Below, one piece after another: positions 29,529-39,290 of a stretch of DNA of 64,000 nt. Both the position numbers and the translations under genes were made by a program. Source of the DNA: an uncultured Aquimarina sp. (GTDB taxonomy: Bacteria > Bacteroidota > Bacteroidia > Flavobacteriales > Flavobacteriaceae). Location of the stretch: assembly GCF_947492405.1 (NCBI RefSeq), contig NZ_CANLMP010000004.1, positions 620,001 to 684,000 on the forward strand. The letters are read 5' to 3'. Below the pieces are notes generated by a model. The model was not told the DNA's origin. It did no database searches and saw nothing but the letters and a program-made list of their open reading frames with translations. Each line of letters starts with the position of its first letter. Positions within the stretch are counted from its first letter, which is position 1.

Positions 29529-30074
29529 TCACAATATAGAATTAGATATTTTTTTTCTTGCACGATGTATTAGTACCCAATAATATTCTCGTGATATTCC
29601 TAACTTTTTACAGATAGTGTCTACATCATATTCCTTTACAAATTTTAAGGTAAATACTTTTGACTCTTTTTTAGGCAGTTTCCTTATTTCCATCTTCAGA
29701 ACTTTATTTAATTCCTTAAAGCGAATATTATAATCAGCTTGTTGACATTCGGATATTAAAAGCATATTTATTTTAAGATTAAAGTTTTCATATCCAGAAA
29801 TATCAGTTTTTAATTGTTCCAGACGTCCTGCCCTCGAGTTAGTTTTTCTATAATTATCAATTATTTTACGTTTTAAAATAGTTGTCAACCAAGTCCGTTC
29901 TTTTGAACTTCCGTTATAACGAAATTGAGATTTTAAAGCAGCATAAAAAGTTTCTTGCACGATATCTTCTACTATAATTGGATCAGTTATTCTTTTTCTG
30001 GCAAACGCTATCATATAATCATAATATCGATCGATCCATTTTTCTGGTTCTAAGCTAATTTTTTTACAATTCAT
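29529..30074 (-). CDS. RNA polymerase sigma factor, sigma-70 family (ECF-like)
   Basis: A 181-residue protein with sigma region 2 (about 15-80; DPIIVEDIVQETFYAALK, TWLTTILKRKIIDNYRK) and region 4 (about 125-178; LPKKESKVFTLKFVKEYDVDTICKKLGIS, YYWVLIHRARKKI). It resembles the protein at 61560-62120: both have EPxKW near the start and TWL(T/V)(T/S)ILKRKI(I/V)D. No anti-sigma gene is adjacent. Alone, convergent to the PL14-like gene, it could direct transcription of part of the polysaccharide block; that is inference. Confidence 0.88.
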   Translation of the reverse strand: MNCKKISLEPEKWIDRYYDYMIAFARKRITDPIIVEDIVQETFYAALKSQFRYNGSSKERTWLTTILKRKIIDNYRKTNSRAGRLEQLKTDISGYENFNLKINMLLISECQQADYNIRFKELNKVLKMEIRKLPKKESKVFTLKFVKEYDVDTICKKLGISREYYWVLIHRARKKISNSIL

Positions 30075-30625
30075 TTATATGGTTTTAAGATTTAATTCAT
30101 TCCATACTGTTAATTTTATAATACTAGAGCGAAAAACGATTAAGAACAGCATTGATTAGCTTCCTTATCGATTAAATCGTTCCGACATTATTTATTTATT
30201 GAATTGTTAGGTTTTTTTGTGTTTGTGTGTTAGGATTGCTTATTATAAGTTTATCCACTTCTTTAGGATATATAAGCTTTTGCAAAAAAATAATCTAGAT
30301 CGTCTTTGAGTAGTGGTTGTTACAATTTTGAGTACTGCGCATATGTTATAAAAACAAGAATCCAAAATAAGTAGCTAAAAACATCGCAAATATACTTGCA
30401 TTCACAAATGGTATTTTAATCATCATTTAGTGTAGTTTTATAACTACGCTTAAATAATCAGGACTAGCTACCAAACCTTTTAAATTATATTGATAGCTAG
30501 TAACTACTTCTAAAAATTACATAGATTATGTCCTAATCATTTATTAAAAAAATAATTGAGTTGTGTTAATTTTTAAATTTATCCAATTTTCATAGCTATT
30601 TTAATTTCTAAGAAAAGATGTTTTA
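30075..30625. other. 551-bp intergenic region
   Basis: AT-rich DNA carrying the promoter of the sigma factor gene (minus strand) and the 3' side of the M57-like protease. No gene, hairpin or repeat is recognised. Confidence 0.5.
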
Positions 30626-31561
30626 CTAGTAAAATGAAAAACCTGGATATAAACTTCTTAATCCATTTTTATCAAAAACATTAAGTTCTCCTGTGACTGC
30701 TCTGACTCCAAAACATGCATTCATAATAGAGTTACTTTGTTCAATAACTCCAGGAATACTTGGCAATGTCCCAAAAATTAAAGCTGGTGGATTTGGTTCT
30801 TCTGAAGGTTCAGGCTCTAAACCAAAATCTACACAAGTTTGTCGTGTATTCCAATCAGTGTGTCTAAAACCTATAGTATGTCCTAGTTCATGAGTTACCA
30901 AATGCTCTATGGCATCAGGGAATTGAGCCGCAAAATTGTTTGCATCAGAACCAATAGCTACAAATGCTCCAGGATTACCATTTTCATCAGGAAAATCAGC
31001 AAACCCTCCAAAACCAGGAAGTGACAAATCATTAGCAATAGCTATTTCATAAAAATCTTCGTCAAAAACGAGAGAGGAATCAAAATCGACTCGTAGTTTT
31101 AATTTAGAGCCAAACACAGAGTTCCAATTTTCTACAGCGTCTTTTATACCTTGTTGGGCTCCCTCTGTTAAACCTGCAATTCTTGGTAATCCGTCAATAA
31201 AAATTGTATCGCCAATATAGGCATTAATATTTACTTCTTCATGAATATTAATATCCACAATAAACTGAGTTCTATATTGTTTGGATATTCCTTCTGTACC
31301 TGCAGGAATATTAAGAAATCTATTTTTCTTCATAGCCATATCTCCTGAAGTTATTATGATCTCTTCTATATTCCCATCAGGATATACAAATTCCTTTAAT
31401 TCAAAGTTTTTTGGAGATAATTGAAGGTCTTCTAATTTTTTCAGAACATCTTTTGGAAGTTCATTAATTGAAGTATTAGTATCATTAATTTCATCATTAG
31501 AACAAGAAATTAAAATCAAACTGCTAATGAGAGCTACAGATATTTTTTTTAGAGAAATCAT
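30626..31561 (-). CDS. M57-like zinc metalloprotease lipoprotein
   Basis: A 311-residue protein with a lipoprotein signal (Cys20 in LILISCSND). The zinc site is HELGHTIGFRHTD at 224-236, with catalytic Glu225. NSIMNACFG (277-285) provides the Met-turn Met280. A PDENGNPGAFVAIG segment before the active site is typical of the dual-action HEIGH group. It is a longer relative of the 263-residue protease at 7733-8524. The gene is monocistronic, separated from its neighbours by more than 400 bases on each side. Peptide specificity is unknown. Confidence 0.87.
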   Translation of the reverse strand: MISLKKISVALISSLILISCSNDEINDTNTSINELPKDVLKKLEDLQLSPKNFELKEFVYPDGNIEEIIITSGDMAMKKNRFLNIPAGTEGISKQYRTQFIVDINIHEEVNINAYIGDTIFIDGLPRIAGLTEGAQQGIKDAVENWNSVFGSKLKLRVDFDSSLVFDEDFYEIAIANDLSLPGFGGFADFPDENGNPGAFVAIGSDANNFAAQFPDAIEHLVTHELGHTIGFRHTDWNTRQTCVDFGLEPEPSEEPNPPALIFGTLPSIPGVIEQSNSIMNACFGVRAVTGELNVFDKNGLRSLYPGFSFY

Positions 31562-31813
31562 GTGAAATAGTTTTATAAGTTTTCTAAGTAAATGTATTTT
31601 ATTTTACTTTAGCAATTCTCACTGAATTTACGGTTGACGGATAAGAGTTTTTAGATATGAATCAAAAATTCATAAACGGAAGTATTATTGACTAATCTTC
31701 TTTCATTAACATCCAAGATTTTATAGAAAAGATTAAAATATCAGAGAAAAACACTTTATCGTATACTAAACATAATGAAGATACGCTATCTATGGTTTCA
31801 ATTTATTCGTCAC

Positions 31814-31902
31814 CTACAATAAACAACCCTTTCCTTAACAAGAAATTAGCACCAATATCGATGACCTCTACAATACTTTTGTTTAGGATTAACGACATCT
31901 TT
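31814..31902. repeat. Conserved intergenic element, copy A
   Basis: This stretch aligns with 35198-35290 over about 85 bases, sharing CTACAATAAA, CCAATATCGAT, a CAATA...TTTTG core and TAACGA(C/T)ATC in the same order and spacing. Both copies lie upstream of minus-strand secreted-protein genes and downstream of another minus-strand or neighbouring gene. It could be a regulatory region or a relic of duplication. Confidence 0.45.
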
Positions 31903-31967
31903 TCTGATCAAAAATGAAATTATAAAGCAAAAGAATCATAACATCCCATAATAGATAATAATATATA

Positions 31968-34900
31968 TTATTGTATGACAACTTTCCAAGTGATTTGTTT
32001 TTTATCTATAACTGAATTTAGAAGATAGATTCCTTTTTCGAGCCCAGACACATCCAATGACAAGGGATTATTAAACTGTACCGTTTTGGATAGAACTATT
32101 TTACCATAAAGATCTATAATGTTTAACTGGACTTGATCTCCAATTAAATTCTGATCGAAGCTGATATTGAGTTTTCTGTTTTTTATTGGATTAGGATATA
32201 TTAGAGCTCGAGTCAAATTATCTGCTAGCAGTACATTAATATTGGAGACATTCTCCTCTCTTGAATTAAAAACTTCTGTCATCGATATTCCAAAGATATC
32301 ACCAGGTTTGTTAAAAGTACAGTACCCAATCACTTCACTAGTGTGCGCTACACCACTATTCGTCGAATTTTCTTCTTCTACTTTCATATTAACTCCCGCC
32401 CTATTTAGATTCTTATATCTTAGACTAGCGGGGTCTGATCCATCAAAGGTTTGTATAGCAGCTAAAAATATAGGGGCATCACTATAGCTTTGTTGGTGGT
32501 TTATTGAACGAAAATCATGTGTCACAAAATCTTGAGTTAATACTATTTCATACTGGAGTTCTTCTGATTCTATACCTGTTTCAATTGCTATCCAATTTAT
32601 ATCCTCAAAATCGTGGATTCCATCATTAGCCTTCTCTTCTTGTAATTGCACTTGAAATCGATTTTGGCCGATCAAACGTTGTCTGGATACAACGGCCTGT
32701 CCATCATAGTAACTAGCGCATTGAGTAAGAACAACGGGAGTACTTGGAAATGCCATAGGAAAATCAATAACTTTCCAAGTATGGTTTAAGCCTTGTACTA
32801 CTTTTCCTGCCATTATCATTTTACCATTAGTTAACTTATGGGTCCCTGACTCTAAAACCATATAGGACAAGCTTTCTGTGATATGAGCTCCATCCAAATA
32901 ATCCCATTCATCTATCTGATATTCAAAACTATTATTCGTTATATTCTTAGTTCTGACGGTAGTAGGTTGACCTCCATTATAACTAGGAGGACCCATAAAA
33001 ATAACTGGATTCGAGTAAGTATTATTTAATTTTATAGTATACCAAGTGTTTTTATCTTTCTGATTATTAGTGATTTTTCCAACTTCTCCAATTACTTTAT
33101 AGTCATTGTTTGGTACATCCTCTTTTTTATAACCAGAATAAAGAGCCATATTTACTTTACTATCTTTAAGCAATTCTTTTGTAACTCCATCTCTAGTCTC
33201 TTTTACATGGATATTCCAAGTATAAAAAGCTTGATATCCTGTAGCAGAAAAGCTAGCATCTTCAATAATAAATAACGGAATCCCCGCTGTAGATGCTCCT
33301 TCTAGTGGCAAAAAATTACCACCGATCATTTCCGTTATTCCTCCGTTAATAGTCTTTATTCCGGTCTTTGCTCCTTCTGTTTTATATCCTAATATCCATA
33401 ATCGGGCTCCATCATTAGTGACTAGAGGATCTGGACGGTTTTGGGCATCTTCCAAATTAAATTGTCTGGCCCAAATATTTTGTCCTTCTACAAACTCAAC
33501 CTTACTACTTACATAGTCTTCGAAAAAAACATCTCCCGCTCCTGGTTCTGCTTTATATCTACCTTTACAATCTTTGAAAACCACAGTTCTAGAACCACGA
33601 TGTAACCAAACTATATTTTGGCCAATGGTTTGCTGATTGTTGTAATTCATTCTTTCAATTATTAACGGAGGATCTGAAGAAGATCCTTCGATAATAAAAA
33701 CGGGATTTTCACCACCTTGCCAATTACCCAGTCCAATGGCGTGTCCCATAAGATGAAACCATCTTACACTACTTGGAATAGTTATAGTATTGGTAACAGA
33801 AAAAATATTAAAATTGGGATCGCCCTTATCAGAAAGGTATACTACTGGCTTACCTGAATTTAAAGCACTTTGAATATCATTATTACTATTTACAGGTTGC
33901 CAATCACTTGAAAAATCGTTATTAAAATATGTAGGTGTTTCTTTAATAGGAAGACCAAGGGTTACATCTGGACTTTCAAATAAGCTTTCTGGTTTATCAG
34001 ACGACCAATCTTCAAATCTCATACCGGGTATGGTATTACCTGCTTGCTCTACCACTGATTTATATCCCTCTGCTTTTACATTATGGAGGTAAATACTAGA
34101 ATCCCCATCTGTAAGAATTGCGCTGTTATTAAGAGACCCTCCAATCATTTCGGTATCCATCAGAGCCATAGTAGAACCAAAGCTATCAAAAATTTTAATC
34201 GCAGAAACTAAGTTATTACTTTTAAAATTTCTTAAGGAGACATTTAATCTTGGAGTTAGTTCTACACCTGCTATCCGTTGATTGGATATTTCAATGTTTT
34301 CAAGTGTAACGTGGGTAAGTCCTGCTGTATCTTCTCCTATTAATATTGCAACTTCAAACCCTTCCACAGTTATATCTTGAATAAACATTGGTCCTGGTGT
34401 GGACCAATCAGGTCGAGTATTTTTTAATCTTTGTATTTGCAATCCAATTTTTCCGCTTTCCGCTCGACCAATAAATTTCACATTCCTAACGGCTCCCATA
34501 TTATGCGCTTGAAAATCCAGAGCTACCGCAGCAGGATTTCCATTACCTACATCAAATGTCAAATCATTCACAAAAACATCAAAACTTTCATTAACCGAAA
34601 GGCCAATTTTCAACATATTTTTTCGAGAAGAAGCATCTTCATAACCGAGAGCATTGTCTACCAAGCGAATTATAGTTTCGTCCTTATTTTCCCCTTGAAA
34701 TGTAATAAAACGTTCGGCAACTAGAGCATCACTAATTAAGTAAGTTCCTTTAGGAAAATAAAGCCATATTTGTCCAAATTGTAAATTTTGCACACTGTCA
34801 ATTACCGATTGTAGTTCAGCCGTAGAATCTCTACTACCTGTATTATCTACTCCCATTGTTGTAACGTCCATTACACGAGCATCTACCGGAAATCTGATAC

Positions 34901-35003
34901 TTTGTTGAGAGAAAGTATGCAAGGAGAGAAAAAAAGAAAACATTAAAAAAAAGTATTTTATAACCTTTCTATACCCCTTACATTTAATCAAAGTGATTTT
35001 CAT
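31968..35003 (-). CDS. Pectate-lyase-superfamily (GH28-related) beta-helix protein with T9SS signal
   Basis: A 1011-residue protein. The signal peptide (LHTFSQQ) leads into ARVMDVTTMGVDNTGSRDSTAELQSVIDSV...IWLYFPKGTYLIS, the diagnostic start of the Pectate_lyase_3/GH28-type beta-helix family. Helix rungs continue to about residue 600. A second beta-rich region (about 640-900) has a repeated pattern (YTIKLNNTYSNPVIFMGPP; VIDFPMAFPSTPVVLTQ; IVLTQDFVTHDF...APIFLAA), possibly jelly-roll repeats. The last 80 residues are a T9SS type A domain. It probably acts on, or binds, a uronic-acid polysaccharide. Catalytic residues are not identifiable by eye. It is the longest minus-strand gene of the cluster. 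Confidence 0.78.
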   Translation of the reverse strand: MKITLIKCKGYRKVIKYFFLMFSFFLSLHTFSQQSIRFPVDARVMDVTTMGVDNTGSRDSTAELQSVIDSVQNLQFGQIWLYFPKGTYLISDALVAERFITFQGENKDETIIRLVDNALGYEDASSRKNMLKIGLSVNESFDVFVNDLTFDVGNGNPAAVALDFQAHNMGAVRNVKFIGRAESGKIGLQIQRLKNTRPDWSTPGPMFIQDITVEGFEVAILIGEDTAGLTHVTLENIEISNQRIAGVELTPRLNVSLRNFKSNNLVSAIKIFDSFGSTMALMDTEMIGGSLNNSAILTDGDSSIYLHNVKAEGYKSVVEQAGNTIPGMRFEDWSSDKPESLFESPDVTLGLPIKETPTYFNNDFSSDWQPVNSNNDIQSALNSGKPVVYLSDKGDPNFNIFSVTNTITIPSSVRWFHLMGHAIGLGNWQGGENPVFIIEGSSSDPPLIIERMNYNNQQTIGQNIVWLHRGSRTVVFKDCKGRYKAEPGAGDVFFEDYVSSKVEFVEGQNIWARQFNLEDAQNRPDPLVTNDGARLWILGYKTEGAKTGIKTINGGITEMIGGNFLPLEGASTAGIPLFIIEDASFSATGYQAFYTWNIHVKETRDGVTKELLKDSKVNMALYSGYKKEDVPNNDYKVIGEVGKITNNQKDKNTWYTIKLNNTYSNPVIFMGPPSYNGGQPTTVRTKNITNNSFEYQIDEWDYLDGAHITESLSYMVLESGTHKLTNGKMIMAGKVVQGLNHTWKVIDFPMAFPSTPVVLTQCASYYDGQAVVSRQRLIGQNRFQVQLQEEKANDGIHDFEDINWIAIETGIESEELQYEIVLTQDFVTHDFRSINHQQSYSDAPIFLAAIQTFDGSDPASLRYKNLNRAGVNMKVEEENSTNSGVAHTSEVIGYCTFNKPGDIFGISMTEVFNSREENVSNINVLLADNLTRALIYPNPIKNRKLNISFDQNLIGDQVQLNIIDLYGKIVLSKTVQFNNPLSLDVSGLEKGIYLLNSVIDKKQITWKVVIQ

Positions 35004-35197
35004 AACATGGTTTTTTAGAAATAAGCTTATTTAAGATTTGTTGTGCGTCTCAGATTTTTGATAGTTAAATTATTTAAAAAAAGAGAATTTTTATTATTTC
35101 AATTCACTGTTGGTTTATATGGGTTCATAAATTATTCATAACAATTTATAACTTGCTTGTAAAAACTCGTTGAATACTGAATTGATAGTCATTACTA

Positions 35198-35290
35198 CAA
35201 TAAATCAATCTGTACTTAGCGAGAAAAATATAACTCCAATATCGATAACATTTCCAATATTTTTGGTTTGGGGGTAACGATATCGATCAC
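35198..35290. repeat. Conserved intergenic element, copy B
   Basis: Second copy of the element at 31814-31902. It lies about 200-290 bases upstream of the ATG at 35003. Its right end contains TAACGATATCGATCAC, in which the ATATCGAT core recurs. Confidence 0.45.
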
Positions 35291-35416
35291 TATTTTTCTA
35301 AAAAAAATAATCTCGATTTTGTTTGAGTTAATTATTATGTATAATTATTCCTTATACAATAAGTAAATGATCTTGAGCAGTATATTCTAAAAGTACTGCT
35401 CTCATAAGACTAGTTT

Positions 35417-35456
35417 AAAAAAAGACTTCTGCAATATTAAAAACTCTGCAGAAGCC
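35417..35456 (-). terminator. Terminator of the second beta-helix/ricin gene
   Basis: On the minus strand GGCTTCTGCA pairs with TGCAGAAGTC (one mismatch or wobble), followed by seven T residues (35423-35417). It starts 34 bases past the stop at 35490. Confidence 0.75.
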
Positions 35457-35489
35457 TTATATGATAGAAAACTAATTAATCTTTGTTAA

Positions 35490-38423
35490 TTAGTTGTTGA
35501 TCACAAACTGAATACTCTTTGAATCTTTTTTCAAATAATCAATCGATAGAACATATAGACCCTGTTGTAATCCTGTTGTATTGATCATCATAGTAGACTG
35601 ATCTGACAGAATTTTTGTATCTATTGTTTTGATGTTTCTTCCTTGTAGGTTATAGATTTTTATGGATGCCATATCTTTGGTATCACCACTTACAAATAAT
35701 TGATTTCTGGCAGGGTTTGGATAAACCGTTATATCAGAACTTTCTATCGCCTCATTGGTTGCCCGTAAGGAAGTATCTATCGGTCCTGCATCTACCAGTT
35801 TCCACTTGGTACAATCCCCTGTAAAATCTTTAGAAACCTGAGTGATTGGAATATTTTCTTCTCCAGAACATCCTTTTGAACGAATCCAGTTACCAGTAAC
35901 CCTATTTTGAATTCTGTAATATCCGTTTCCAGCATCAATTAGTTTCCATTGTGGATTCCACCCGCCATACTCACTACCTACTAATTCTACTGGCACAGTA
36001 TCATTCGCAACATTAGAATCATTTTTAAATTTCAATCTTCCGTTAGTAGCTTTGTTGATAATAAAATAATATCCAAAATCAGTTTCTTTAAAAGAAAACA
36101 TTGTACAATCACCGGTATTGCCTATTGGAGATACAACTAATTTGGTTCCTGTGTCAACAGCACATTCTAAAGGTCGTACCCATTGTCCTGTTTCTTTGTT
36201 TTCTAACCTCCAATAATTGGATTCAATAATATTATTAGCACTAGGTATAACATCAATATCTCTTTCTGCCTTACTATCAAGACGATTACTGTAATTCCCT
36301 CCTTTTGGAACAATATAAGTTGACCATTGATATTTATTTGTAGCAATAGGTATATTATCATTTATAGGAATTGCTACATTTATGAATTTATTACCTTTAG
36401 AAACAGATACCCTTATTGTACCGTAATTTGTAAAAGGAGCTTCGTCTTCTAAAAAAGAAACGATTATATCTCTATCTGTAGAAGCAGTATATCCTATACT
36501 AACAGAATATGTATTATTAGAAGATACTTGATCAGGACCATTAATAGAGTTTAAAGAATCTTTATCAGAACTTGGCCCAAATTCATAAGCTCCCAAATCT
36601 GGCTTATTTCCATTAAAGTATCCTGGATACATTCCAGGTAGTAAAAGTCCATTTATTTTGGTTTTTGATAGATCTATTCCGGCATCAATAGCCTCACTAT
36701 TTGAAGTCAGCTTAAAATCAGGACGTGTATTATCACTCCATAATTTACTATCTGATCTTAAAATATTATTAGATCCATAATAATCTCTTTTAGTAAATTG
36801 TCCACCACACCAATTATAGTCATATTTCCCAACACTTTTGATTACATTCCTTGGACCTAAAGTGTTAGAGAATATATTGTTGACTAGAAAATAATTGTCT
36901 AAATTAGTAGAAAATGCTGATGAAATATTAGTATTTCCTCCGGAGAAGCTATTATGATAAATATAAATTTCATTTCCACGATAGTTTTCACCATTATCAA
37001 AATGTGCATAAATAAAAGGTGCTCCAACTCCAGGTTCGTTCCAACATCTATTTCTATAAAAGAATACTCTTCTGGGTTTTTGAATATTAGATTTTTGAAT
37101 TCTGGATAAAAAATTTATATCATAAAATAGATTGTCATATACTTCAATACCAAATGAATTTTCATGAACCTCAAAGGCCATGCTTGAGGTATTGTGTATA
37201 ACATTATTATAAATTTTTGTATTCCTAGTAGATTTCATTACGACAGCCGCTAAACTTTCTGATATGTTATTTCCGTAAATTTTGTTACCAGCACCACCTT
37301 CCTTATATCGATTACCATAAATGTCTTTGGAATCTGATCCAACAAAATCAATACCACAATCTTCATTTGGAGAGTGACGAGAAATACCTACTTCATTTTT
37401 ATAAACGTTATAAATATGCTCTTTAACAGCATGGATATATTTGTTTCCGCTCCCCCATGCTCCACCAATATAATTAGATGGCATACCCTGCATTTTCATA
37501 GTAGAGTTAGCTATCTCATTGTTAAAAGCACCATTTACTATTAACACTCGTTCTTGTCCATTGATTAAATAACAATTATCAACTTTATTATTTTTTGTAT
37601 TTGCTCCATATAGTTCTATGCCCCTTACACTGGCTCGAATTTTTAGATCTTTGATTATAATATCACTTTTATTATCAATCAGAAAACCAGACTTGGTAGA
37701 ATATCTTATTTTTTTATTATTGGGATTATCATTACCTCTAAACCTAAGATAAATTCTCCCATTCTTATAATAATATAAAGCTTCAAGACCATCCCAATAC
37801 CTAACAGTTTGTTTGTTCCAAACTGTAGTTATTTCATGGTTGTTATTATAATTAATGATTGTTTCAATTGGATAATTAAAATTAGCAAGTTTAGCTATAT
37901 CATAAGTATCCCCGTTTTGATGAAGCACTAGAGTATTAGGCTGAATAGATTGAGTATGGTAATATACTCCATTAGAGAATCTAGAATCTCTAATCCATCC
38001 AGAAATCTCTTTACTCCCATCTATTATGGTGAGATGTTTTCCTTGATTATCAAGTTCTCCTTTAAATATTATTTTATTCTCATTTGTTCCAGAGTTTTTG
38101 ACAACTACATTTTCATAATATACTCCAGCTCGAATAGTAACCGTTTGACCTGCTTGAGCGACATTTGCTGCTTTTTGTATGGTGCGATAAGGGCTGTTAT
38201 AAGTGCCTGAGTTATTATCATTTCCGGTTTTAGAAACATAAATTTGCGAATAGATACTTTGATATATAAATATAAATAGTAAACAATTCAATAATTTAAG
38301 GTTTATTAAATTATTATTAAACCTGATATTTTTATGGTATGATTTCATCAAATGATTTTTGATTGCTTTAACCAAGCAATTTATCAAACTAAATAATTTG
38401 AAGTTTTTTTTTGGAGTTTTCAT
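35490..38423 (-). CDS. Secreted beta-helix protein with shared unknown module, ricin-like lectin module and T9SS signal
   Basis: A 977-residue protein; the ATG at 38348 may be the true start, since the signal peptide (LLNCLLFIFIYQSIYSQ) lies unusually far from 38423. The mature end IYVSKTGNDNNSGTYNSPYRTIQKAA...TVTIRAGVYYE is the DUF1565-type entry of a right-handed beta-helix (about 60-620). Then come one copy of the uncharacterised module (about 635-740, ending KGGNYSNR), a ricin trefoil (750-900; NPQWKLIDAG, CTKWKLVDAG) and a T9SS domain ending QFVINN. Its ricin module is far closer to that of the 12612-14981 protein than are the helices, evidence of module exchange. Likely a polysaccharide lyase; the family is not assignable. 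Confidence 0.8.
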   Translation of the reverse strand: MKTPKKNFKLFSLINCLVKAIKNHLMKSYHKNIRFNNNLINLKLLNCLLFIFIYQSIYSQIYVSKTGNDNNSGTYNSPYRTIQKAANVAQAGQTVTIRAGVYYENVVVKNSGTNENKIIFKGELDNQGKHLTIIDGSKEISGWIRDSRFSNGVYYHTQSIQPNTLVLHQNGDTYDIAKLANFNYPIETIINYNNNHEITTVWNKQTVRYWDGLEALYYYKNGRIYLRFRGNDNPNNKKIRYSTKSGFLIDNKSDIIIKDLKIRASVRGIELYGANTKNNKVDNCYLINGQERVLIVNGAFNNEIANSTMKMQGMPSNYIGGAWGSGNKYIHAVKEHIYNVYKNEVGISRHSPNEDCGIDFVGSDSKDIYGNRYKEGGAGNKIYGNNISESLAAVVMKSTRNTKIYNNVIHNTSSMAFEVHENSFGIEVYDNLFYDINFLSRIQKSNIQKPRRVFFYRNRCWNEPGVGAPFIYAHFDNGENYRGNEIYIYHNSFSGGNTNISSAFSTNLDNYFLVNNIFSNTLGPRNVIKSVGKYDYNWCGGQFTKRDYYGSNNILRSDSKLWSDNTRPDFKLTSNSEAIDAGIDLSKTKINGLLLPGMYPGYFNGNKPDLGAYEFGPSSDKDSLNSINGPDQVSSNNTYSVSIGYTASTDRDIIVSFLEDEAPFTNYGTIRVSVSKGNKFINVAIPINDNIPIATNKYQWSTYIVPKGGNYSNRLDSKAERDIDVIPSANNIIESNYWRLENKETGQWVRPLECAVDTGTKLVVSPIGNTGDCTMFSFKETDFGYYFIINKATNGRLKFKNDSNVANDTVPVELVGSEYGGWNPQWKLIDAGNGYYRIQNRVTGNWIRSKGCSGEENIPITQVSKDFTGDCTKWKLVDAGPIDTSLRATNEAIESSDITVYPNPARNQLFVSGDTKDMASIKIYNLQGRNIKTIDTKILSDQSTMMINTTGLQQGLYVLSIDYLKKDSKSIQFVINN

Positions 38424-38697
38424 AGGGTTAAGGGGTTAAGCTTAGTAATTAAGCTTTTAAAATTTATAATAATTGTATAAATTTTAAAATAGAAGTGTTT
38501 TTCACTTTCAATATTTTAAGTTTTAATAACTCGTTGTGTATTTAGATTTATATATCAAAGTATCTATTCGAGTGCTTCGATCGAAGGAAGAAGTGTATCA
38601 AGAATAGAGTTTTGAATCTGAAAACGTACTAAAAATTAGAGTCATTAAAAAATTAACATTAATGAGCATACAATTTTGATTAAAATAGAGTGGATAA

Positions 38698-38868
38698 TTA
38701 TCTTCCACAAAAACCGTTACTACAAACAGTATATGGAGGTCTGGTACAATCCCTATTACTGAAACATCGACGTCTTGTGTAAATTGGTCTTGCAGACCCA
38801 GTAATACTTTTTTGCTCGGTTTTACTTAATACTTTACCAAACTTGACTTGTGAAATTTTCTTTAACAT
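38698..38868 (-). CDS. Small RiPP/bacteriocin-like precursor peptide with Bacteroidota leader and four-Cys core
   Basis: A 56-residue frame with ATG at 38868 and TAA at 38698-38700. The N-terminal half, MLKKISQVKFGKVLSKTEQ followed by KSITGS, matches the leader of Bacteroidota GG-type natural-product precursors (pattern LGKxLSKxEQKxIxGG), here with Gly-Ser at the usual cleavage site. The C-terminal half is basic and contains Cys35, Cys41, Cys49 and Cys54 (CFSNRDC...VCSNGFCGR), a spacing suggesting two disulfides or modified thiols. It stands alone in a 1.27-kb gene-poor gap; no maturation enzyme or C39-peptidase transporter lies in the window. Coding status is supported by the leader; the function is inferred. 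Confidence 0.68.
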   Translation of the reverse strand: MLKKISQVKFGKVLSKTEQKSITGSARPIYTRRRCFSNRDCTRPPYTVCSNGFCGR

Positions 38869-39290
38869 AATTTTAGGTTTTAAATTTTATATCAGAAATT
38901 TACGTATTACTAAAGAAAAATGTTTTGGTAAATATATAACACCACATTACTAATTTGTAATCCACCCTTTTAAAATTATATATTGCATTTTATGGCAATA
39001 AAAAATTGAATATTGATATTCTTATAATTTTCTATCATTGGGACAAATCTTGCCGTAAAGAATCAAGATGTCTATACAGGTTGGTATATCTGATAAATCT
39101 AGGTGTTTCATCGAAATTTTCATCTTAATTGGCACCGTTACAAACTCTTACAAAATAGTCCATGTACAATAATTTAGTACAATGACCCAACTCATATGTC
39201 TATATTAATATATGTTTTTTACATTAAAAAACATCCACATCTTACCCTATTTGCACGCTGTTTAAGAAGCCTCCATTGTGGTTAGAAATC

